Assembly: GCA_937890875.1 (NCBI GenBank)
Contig: CALAEB010000576.1
Coordinates: 1-10,824, forward strand
Source of the DNA: an uncultured Anaerolineaceae bacterium
GTDB taxonomy: Bacteria; Chloroflexota; Anaerolineae; Anaerolineales; Anaerolineaceae
Reading direction: 5' to 3'
Length of the DNA: 10,824 nt
The position numbers were made by a program, and so were the translations under genes. The notes beneath the pieces are model-generated. The model was given only the letters and a program-made list of their open reading frames with translations, made no database searches and was not told where the DNA came from. Positions 6,657-10,824 of this stretch are shown here, piece by piece (the first letter of the stretch is position 1; every line of letters starts with the position of its first letter).

Positions 6657-6668
6657 ACAGGTTGTTAC
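6636..6668. promoter_or_regulatory. probable operator: inverted repeat GTAACAAC / GTTGTTAC around the opuC -10 box
   Basis: GTAACAAC (6636-6643) and GTTGTTAC (6661-6668) are perfect complements 17 nt apart. The left arm is in the promoter spacer and the right arm is on the predicted start of transcription, so a bound protein would block RNA polymerase. A further imperfect partner GTTAT (6649-6653) and an AACTTTAAGTT palindrome (6641-6651) lie between. The outer pentamers are 23 nt apart, close to the 22-bp separated bipartite motif described for streptococcal BusR. Binding is inferred. Confidence 0.55.
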
Positions 6669-6791
6669 TTTGAAAGGAAATAGACTCCCCTGAAAATCGC
6701 AGTCAATTCAAATGAATTTGCCACTTCGTGGAGATCCTTTTTTCCCTTTTTAAAACCCTGAGAGGAATAACGCTGAAGAAAGAATTTGCCT

Positions 6792-7934
6792 ATGGTTAAA
6801 ATTAAATTTCAAAATGTACGGAAAGTGTATAACGGGACGGATGTTGTCGATAATTTGAATTTGGAAGTTGCGACAGGAAAGTTTACGGTTTTAATCGGCC
6901 CAAGCGGCTGCGGAAAAACGACAACGTTAAAGATGGTAAATCGTCTGGTTGACCCTTCAGCGGGCGAAATTTTTATTGAAGGCAAAAATATCTCCGATCT
7001 GAATCCGGTTGATTTGAGAAGGCGGATTGGTTACGTTATTCAGCAAATTGGCCTCTTCCCGAATATGACAATTGCGCAGAATATTGAGGTTGTGCCCCGA
7101 TTGCTCCATTGGCCAAAACAAAAAAGGCTGGACCGCACAGCTGAATTATTGTCTATGGTGGGCATGGATCCTCAGCAATTCATGAACCGTTACCCATCCG
7201 AGCTGAGCGGCGGACAACAGCAGCGAATCGGCGTGCTGCGGGCTTTGGCAGTGGAGCCTCCGATTTTGCTGATGGACGAACCGTTTGGCGCGCTGGATCC
7301 GATCACTCGGGAGTCATTGCAGGATGAAATCAAAAAGCTCCAGATGAAGCTGGGCGTGACGGTTCTGTTTGTGACCCATGATATGGACGAAGCCATTAAG
7401 CTGGCGGATATGATTGTGCTTATGCGGGAAGGACAGGTAGAGCAGGCTGCATCTCCGGAAAAATTGCTTTCTGATCCTGTAAGCGATTTTGTCCAGGAGT
7501 TCATCGGGAAAAAACACCTGCCGACGAATTATGATGTGGAATCCGTTTGGGAAATTATGAATCCCAATGCAGTGACGATCGCCAAAACCAAAGGGATCAA
7601 CGAAAGCATTGCGCTGATGAACAAACGGAACGTGGATTCCCTGATTATTGTGGATGAAAACCGTAAACTTGAAGGGATCGTTTCGGTTGAGGAAATCCGG
7701 GCGGCTGGCAGACAGGAATCCCGTATCCGAAGAATCGGAGATTTGGGAATCCGGCAGGTCCCTACGATCAATATTCATTCTCAGGCGAGAGACGCTTTTG
7801 ACCTGATTGTGAATGAAAACCCCCGGTTTATTGTGGCGGTTGATGATGAAGATATTGTTTATGGAATTGTTACGAAAACCAGTCTGGTGAAAGCGCTGGC
7901 GGGTGTTGTTTGGGGGGATGAAACTGATGTCTGA
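6792..7934 (+). CDS. opuCA: OpuC-type compatible-solute ABC transporter ATPase with CBS domains
   Basis: A 380-aa cytoplasmic ATPase that powers uptake of quaternary ammonium osmoprotectants (glycine betaine, choline or carnitine class). The ABC domain has Walker A GPSGCGKT (36-43), Q-loop VIQQIGLFP (82-90), signature LSGGQQQR (138-145), Walker B ILLMDEP (158-164) and switch His196. Two CBS motifs follow (about 254-308 and 315-372). CBS domains of OpuCA bind c-di-AMP and dampen transport in Listeria and Staphylococcus; here that is inferred. I chose ATG 6792, which has GAAGAAAG 9 nt upstream, over an in-frame TTG at 6786. The stop overlaps the first permease start by 8 nt. First gene of a four-gene operon under the 6628-6656 promoter. 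Confidence 0.93.
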   Translation: MVKIKFQNVRKVYNGTDVVDNLNLEVATGKFTVLIGPSGCGKTTTLKMVNRLVDPSAGEIFIEGKNISDLNPVDLRRRIGYVIQQIGLFPNMTIAQNIEVVPRLLHWPKQKRLDRTAELLSMVGMDPQQFMNRYPSELSGGQQQRIGVLRALAVEPPILLMDEPFGALDPITRESLQDEIKKLQMKLGVTVLFVTHDMDEAIKLADMIVLMREGQVEQAASPEKLLSDPVSDFVQEFIGKKHLPTNYDVESVWEIMNPNAVTIAKTKGINESIALMNKRNVDSLIIVDENRKLEGIVSVEEIRAAGRQESRIRRIGDLGIRQVPTINIHSQARDAFDLIVNENPRFIVAVDDEDIVYGIVTKTSLVKALAGVVWGDETDV

Positions 7935-8565
7935 TTTACCGATTTTTCTCCAAAGAAACTGGGGAACGTTTGTTAACGCGTTGGGGACCCATTTGAAACT
8001 TTCATTTTCCGCTGTTGCAATCGGGATCTGCATCGCTGTTCCGACGGGAATTTTGCTCACCCGCTTTCCCAAAGCTGCGAAAAAAGTGCTGGCAGGCGTG
8101 GGTGTTTTGCAAACCGTTCCAAGCATGGTTATGTTCGGACTCGCGATGCCGTTGCTGGGGATCGGGATTCGGACAGCACTGGTTGTGCTGATCATTTATT
8201 CCATTCTCCCGATTCTTCGGAATACTTACACCGGAATTTCTGAAATTCCTGAGAAATACATTATTGCCGCACGCGGAATGGGAATGAATGGTTTCCAAAT
8301 GCTGATGCGTGTCGAATTGCCCCTGGCGGGATCGGTAATTATTTCCGGTATACAGCTTTCAGCCGTATATATCATTAGCTGGACAACAATCGCTGCGCTG
8401 GTGGGCGCGGGCGGCCTTGGCGATCTGATCTATACCGGTATTATGACCTATAACTATTCCATGATTCTGCTGGGCGCAGCCCCGGCCTCCATTTTGGCTG
8501 TGCTGACCAGTTTGCTCATTGGTTGGCTCGCCCGGATTGCAACCCCGCGTGGACTGCGGATGTGA
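7927..8565 (+). CDS. opuCB: OpuC-type ABC transporter permease, first subunit
   Basis: A 212-aa membrane permease of the compatible-solute importer. It has hydrophobic segments at about 24-45, 55-77, 82-98, 134-160 and 176-200, and the cytoplasmic EAA-type coupling loop AARGMGMNGFQMLMRVELPLA region (114-134) that contacts the ATPase. The motifs QTVPS, LPILRNTY and GAGGLGDLIYTG are typical of the family. ATG 7927 follows a G6 run 9 nt upstream and overlaps the ATPase gene by 8 nt, indicating coupling. An in-frame ATG at 7918 sits against the G-run and is less likely. The end is 10 nt before the second permease. Confidence 0.9.
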   Translation: MSDLPIFLQRNWGTFVNALGTHLKLSFSAVAIGICIAVPTGILLTRFPKAAKKVLAGVGVLQTVPSMVMFGLAMPLLGIGIRTALVVLIIYSILPILRNTYTGISEIPEKYIIAARGMGMNGFQMLMRVELPLAGSVIISGIQLSAVYIISWTTIAALVGAGGLGDLIYTGIMTYNYSMILLGAAPASILAVLTSLLIGWLARIATPRGLRM

Positions 8566-8575
8566 TCGGAGGACT

Positions 8576-9181
8576 ATGGACGAACTGATTTCAAAAACGT
8601 TATCGCATTTGTTTATTTCACTGGGAGGCGTTTCCATATCGGCAGTAGTGGGCATTACACTCGGTGTTCTGCTGACCAGAATATCATTTCTTTCCGCTTT
8701 TGTGATTGGATTTTCTGAAATCCTGCAGACCGTTCCATCACTGGCAATGCTTGCGATTCTGATGATGTTCTTCGGTTTGGGTAATCCAACTGCGATGATG
8801 GCAATTTTTCTTTATTCGCTTCTGCCTGTTGTCCGCAATACCTATACCGCTATGCGCGGAGTGGACTCTTCACTGCTGGAAGCCGGGAAAGGGATGGGAA
8901 TGAGCCGCTGGCAGCTCCTGTTTCTGGTTGAAATCCCGAATGCTTTTCCGGTGATTCTGTCCGGCATCCGGGTTTCTCTGATTACAGCTTATGGGATTGT
9001 GACGATTGCTGTTCTTGTCGGCGGCGGCGGACTTGGCGGTTATATCTACCGGGGAACACAGACAGTCAATATCGGAATGATATTGAAAGGAGCAATTCCG
9101 ATTTGTTTGATGGCAGTCGGGACGGATTTTCTGTTAAATAAAGTTGAAAAGAAAACAAGTATCGAAAAACGTGGAAAATAA
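8576..9181 (+). CDS. opuCD: OpuC-type ABC transporter permease, second subunit
   Basis: A 201-aa permease homologous to the preceding gene's product, with which it would form the membrane channel. It shares QTVPSLAML (51-59), LLPVVRNTYTAM (82-93), the coupling loop LEAGKGMGMSRWQLLFLVEIP (101-121) and GGGGLGGYIYRG (149-160). The ATG at 8576 is preceded by CGGAGGA, the best ribosome site in the operon; the frame is open further upstream but that part lies inside the first permease gene. A charged, lysine-rich tail (about 189-201) is cytoplasmic. Which permease corresponds to CB or CD of Bacillus cannot be settled by eye. Confidence 0.9.
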   Translation: MDELISKTLSHLFISLGGVSISAVVGITLGVLLTRISFLSAFVIGFSEILQTVPSLAMLAILMMFFGLGNPTAMMAIFLYSLLPVVRNTYTAMRGVDSSLLEAGKGMGMSRWQLLFLVEIPNAFPVILSGIRVSLITAYGIVTIAVLVGGGGLGGYIYRGTQTVNIGMILKGAIPICLMAVGTDFLLNKVEKKTSIEKRGK

Positions 9182-9194
9182 GAAAGGGATTTTT

Positions 9195-10082
9195 ATGTCA
9201 AAAACAAAAAGATATCTGTTCCTGGGTCTTCTTTGCATATTGGTTTTAACCGTTGCAGCCTGCGGCAACGGAGGAAAGAAGACGGTTGTGGTTGGGGCGA
9301 AAAATTATACGGAAAGTCTGTTGACCGGCGAGATTATCGCTCAGCTTTTGGAAAAGAACACGGACCTGAAAATTGAGCGGAAATTTAATCTGGCAGCGGC
9401 TGTGAGTTTTGAAGCCATTAAAAGCGGTGAAATTGATATCTTCCCGGAGTATACCGGTGGGGCGCTGATTCATTATCTGAAGATGGCTCCGATCAATGAT
9501 CCGGACGAAGCGTACCGGGTTGTCAAAGAAGCGTATCAGGAACAGTTTGATCTGATCTGGCTTGAGAGCATGGGATTTAATAACACGTACGCAAACGCGG
9601 TTCGGACTGATTTTGCGGAGGCGAATGATATTAAAACAAACAGTGATCTGGCAAAATTCTCTCCGGATTTGATCTTTGGAGCGGAACATGGATACCTTGA
9701 CCGTGAAGACGGATATTATCCGATGTGTGAATTATATGGTTTTGATTTTAAAGATACACTCCAGATGGATGTCAGCCTGATTTATCAGTCATTGGATCAA
9801 GGCGAGGTGGATGTTGCCAATGTTTATACGACAGATGGACTGCTTTATGAATACGACCTGACAGTTCTTGAAGATGATAAACAATTTTTCCCCTCCTATT
9901 ATTGCGCTCCGGTGGTCAGAGCGGATACGCTGGCGGATCATCCTGAAATCGAAACAGTGCTGGCTGTGCTGAAAGACAGCGTGACTGAAACGGAGATGGT
10001 GAAGTATAACTATATGGTTGATGGGGAGAAAATGTCAGTCGAGGATACTGCTGCAGCTTTTATCCGTGATCACGGCTGGTAG
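9195..10082 (+). CDS. opuCC: OpuC-type osmoprotectant-binding lipoprotein
   Basis: A 295-aa substrate-binding lipoprotein that delivers solute to the permeases from the outer face of the membrane. The N-terminus has a basic start (MSKTKR), a hydrophobic core and a lipobox VAAC with the lipidated Cys23. The mature part shows the OpuC/OsmX-type family blocks VVVGAKNYTESLLTGEI (31-47), GEIDIFPEYTGGAL (78-91), SLDQGEVDVANVYTTDG (199-215), VLEDDKQFFPSYYCAPVVR (224-242). Several Tyr and Phe residues in these blocks fit the aromatic cage used by this family for trimethylammonium groups. AAAGGGA lies 5 nt before ATG 9195; earlier in-frame codons lie inside the permease gene. It is last in the operon, 13 nt after the second permease and 45 nt before a strong hairpin. 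Confidence 0.92.
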   Translation: MSKTKRYLFLGLLCILVLTVAACGNGGKKTVVVGAKNYTESLLTGEIIAQLLEKNTDLKIERKFNLAAAVSFEAIKSGEIDIFPEYTGGALIHYLKMAPINDPDEAYRVVKEAYQEQFDLIWLESMGFNNTYANAVRTDFAEANDIKTNSDLAKFSPDLIFGAEHGYLDREDGYYPMCELYGFDFKDTLQMDVSLIYQSLDQGEVDVANVYTTDGLLYEYDLTVLEDDKQFFPSYYCAPVVRADTLADHPEIETVLAVLKDSVTETEMVKYNYMVDGEKMSVEDTAAAFIRDHGW

Positions 10083-10127
10083 CTGGAACCCGCAATAGGG
10101 AGCTTATCTTCAAATAAAAATGCAAAC

Positions 10128-10172
10128 CGGAGGTTCTCTCATCTTTCCCGGAAAAAAATGAGAGAACCTCCG
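10128..10172 (+). terminator. strong hairpin ending the opuC operon
   Basis: CGGAGGTTCTCTCAT (10128-10142) and ATGAGAGAACCTCCG (10158-10172) form a perfect 15-bp stem with a 15-nt loop, 45 nt after the opuCC stop. Only ATGATTTT follows, so the U-tract is weak on this strand. On the other strand no transcript is expected here. Confidence 0.7.
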
Positions 10173-10341
10173 ATGATTTTCCGTGAACTGTTCCATGGCG
10201 ATCTTCAGGAATTCAGATTTTGATCTCCTTTCAGAAAAATTACCGAACATATTATTCTTATCCGGAGAAGATTCCTGGCCCGGTTGGCGGCAGGCAGCGG
10301 CAGCATTGTGATATCATAAGAAAAACAACGGAGAATTTCTT

Positions 10342-10824
10342 ATGAAACCAGCAAATATTACGCCTCATATCGGCTGCAGTCCGGAAGATTTTGCCAATAC
10401 GGTTCTGATGCCCGGCGACCCGCTCCGCGCGAAAAAAATCGCTGAGGAGTATCTGACCGGCGCGGAATTGGTTAATAATATCCGCGGTGTCCACGGGTAT
10501 ACCGGCTTTTATAACGGAAAGCGCGTCTCGGTGATGGGCAGCGGAATGGGATTATCGTCCATTGGGATTTATTCATACGAACTTTTTAATTTTTTCGGCG
10601 TCGGAACTATTATCCGGGTTGGCTCTGCAGGCGCGATCCATCCTGATTTAAAACTTTACGATATTGTGATTGCGCAGGGAGCCTGCACAAATTCCGCTTA
10701 TTTCGAAAGTTTCAATATCCGGGGATCCTATGCTCCGATCGCGGATTTCGCTTTGCTGAAAAAAGCGGCAGACTATTGTGAACGATCCGGTTTCCCGTAT
10801 AAGGTAGGAAATATCTTTTCGTCA
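10342..10824 (+). CDS. deoD: purine-nucleoside phosphorylase DeoD, 5' part (runs off the right edge)
   Basis: The first 161 residues of a trimeric-disc type (DeoD, hexameric) purine nucleoside phosphorylase, which splits purine (deoxy)nucleosides with phosphate into base and (deoxy)ribose 1-phosphate for salvage. Conserved residues match the E. coli enzyme with a constant offset of five: His9, Gly25, Arg29, Arg48, Arg92 and Ser95 for His4, Gly20, Arg24, Arg43, Arg87 and Ser90, which bind nucleoside and phosphate. Motifs are VLMPGDPLRAKKIAE, NNIRGVHGYTG, VMGSGMG and IIRVGSAGAI. GGAG is 8 nt before the ATG. The frame is open to the window edge. A TATCAT (10312-10317) lies upstream but without a clear -35. 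Not obviously linked to the opuC operon, from which a hairpin separates it. Confidence 0.93.
   Translation, partial: MKPANITPHIGCSPEDFANTVLMPGDPLRAKKIAEEYLTGAELVNNIRGVHGYTGFYNGKRVSVMGSGMGLSSIGIYSYELFNFFGVGTIIRVGSAGAIHPDLKLYDIVIAQGACTNSAYFESFNIRGSYAPIADFALLKKAADYCERSGFPYKVGNIFSS

Larger units (their letters stand above)
6353..6791. other. divergent control region between busR-like gene and opuC operon
   Basis: About 440 nt without a gene. It holds a possible minus-strand -10 for the regulator (6459-6464), an outer inverted repeat (6568-6584 against 6727-6743), the opuC promoter (6628-6656), the inverted repeat around its -10 (6636-6668) and a roughly 130-nt opuC leader with a small hairpin and T-runs (6721-6750). 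Confidence 0.65.

Noticed and set aside
7314..8195. Long open frame on the minus strand (293 codons) opposite opuCA/opuCB
   Set aside because: It is antisense to two clearly real, overlapping genes, has no family-like motif and no ribosome site; a codon-bias shadow.
1..10824. CRISPR array, tRNA/rRNA genes, insertion sequence or phage genes
   Set aside because: No regularly spaced repeats, no tRNA-like fold and no transposase, integrase or phage motif was seen on either strand.

Overview
The window looks like chromosomal DNA of an anaerobic, moderate-GC Bacillota (Firmicutes). The basis is a corrinoid methyltransferase of the methanol type (MtaB), an MetH-activation-like protein, an LrgA/LrgB pair, a BusR-like GntR/RCK_C regulator and an OpuC-type ABC importer with a Gram-positive style lipoprotein. 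Genus cannot be fixed from the sequence alone. There are no tRNA or rRNA genes, no CRISPR array and no recognisable insertion sequence or phage gene.

Layout. (1) 1-621: the 3' part of metY (O-acetylhomoserine sulfhydrylase), with its frame broken near the left edge. (2) 622-1268: a long non-coding stretch with three hairpins and a good sigma-70 promoter for the next gene. (3) 1269-3541: mtaB followed by a gene for an MetH-activation-like protein carrying a C-terminal four-cysteine motif. No corrinoid protein (MtaC) or MtaA gene lies beside them. (4) 3651-4427: a classical SDR oxidoreductase with its own promoter, ended by a bidirectional terminator. (5) 6352 down to 4591 on the minus strand: busR-like regulator, lrgA, lrgB. 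(6) 6353-6791: a divergent control region with a promoter for the transporter and an inverted repeat wrapped around its -10 box. (7) 6792-10082: ATPase, permease, permease and binding lipoprotein of a compatible-solute (glycine betaine/choline/carnitine class) importer, followed by a strong hairpin. (8) 10342 to the right edge: the first 161 codons of deoD (purine nucleoside phosphorylase).

How the genes work together. The best-supported functional unit is the divergent busR-lrgAB / opuC locus. BusR of streptococci and lactococci is a c-di-AMP-responsive repressor of an osmolyte importer, and the CBS pair of OpuCA is a known c-di-AMP target in Listeria and Staphylococcus. If both properties hold here, uptake would be governed by c-di-AMP at transcription and at transport activity, and LrgAB may be in the same regulon. 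The second unit is mtaB plus the MetH-activation-like gene. Its enzyme keeps all three zinc ligands of MtaB, so it should pass a methyl group to a corrinoid protein that must be encoded elsewhere, and the neighbour may help to reactivate that corrinoid protein.
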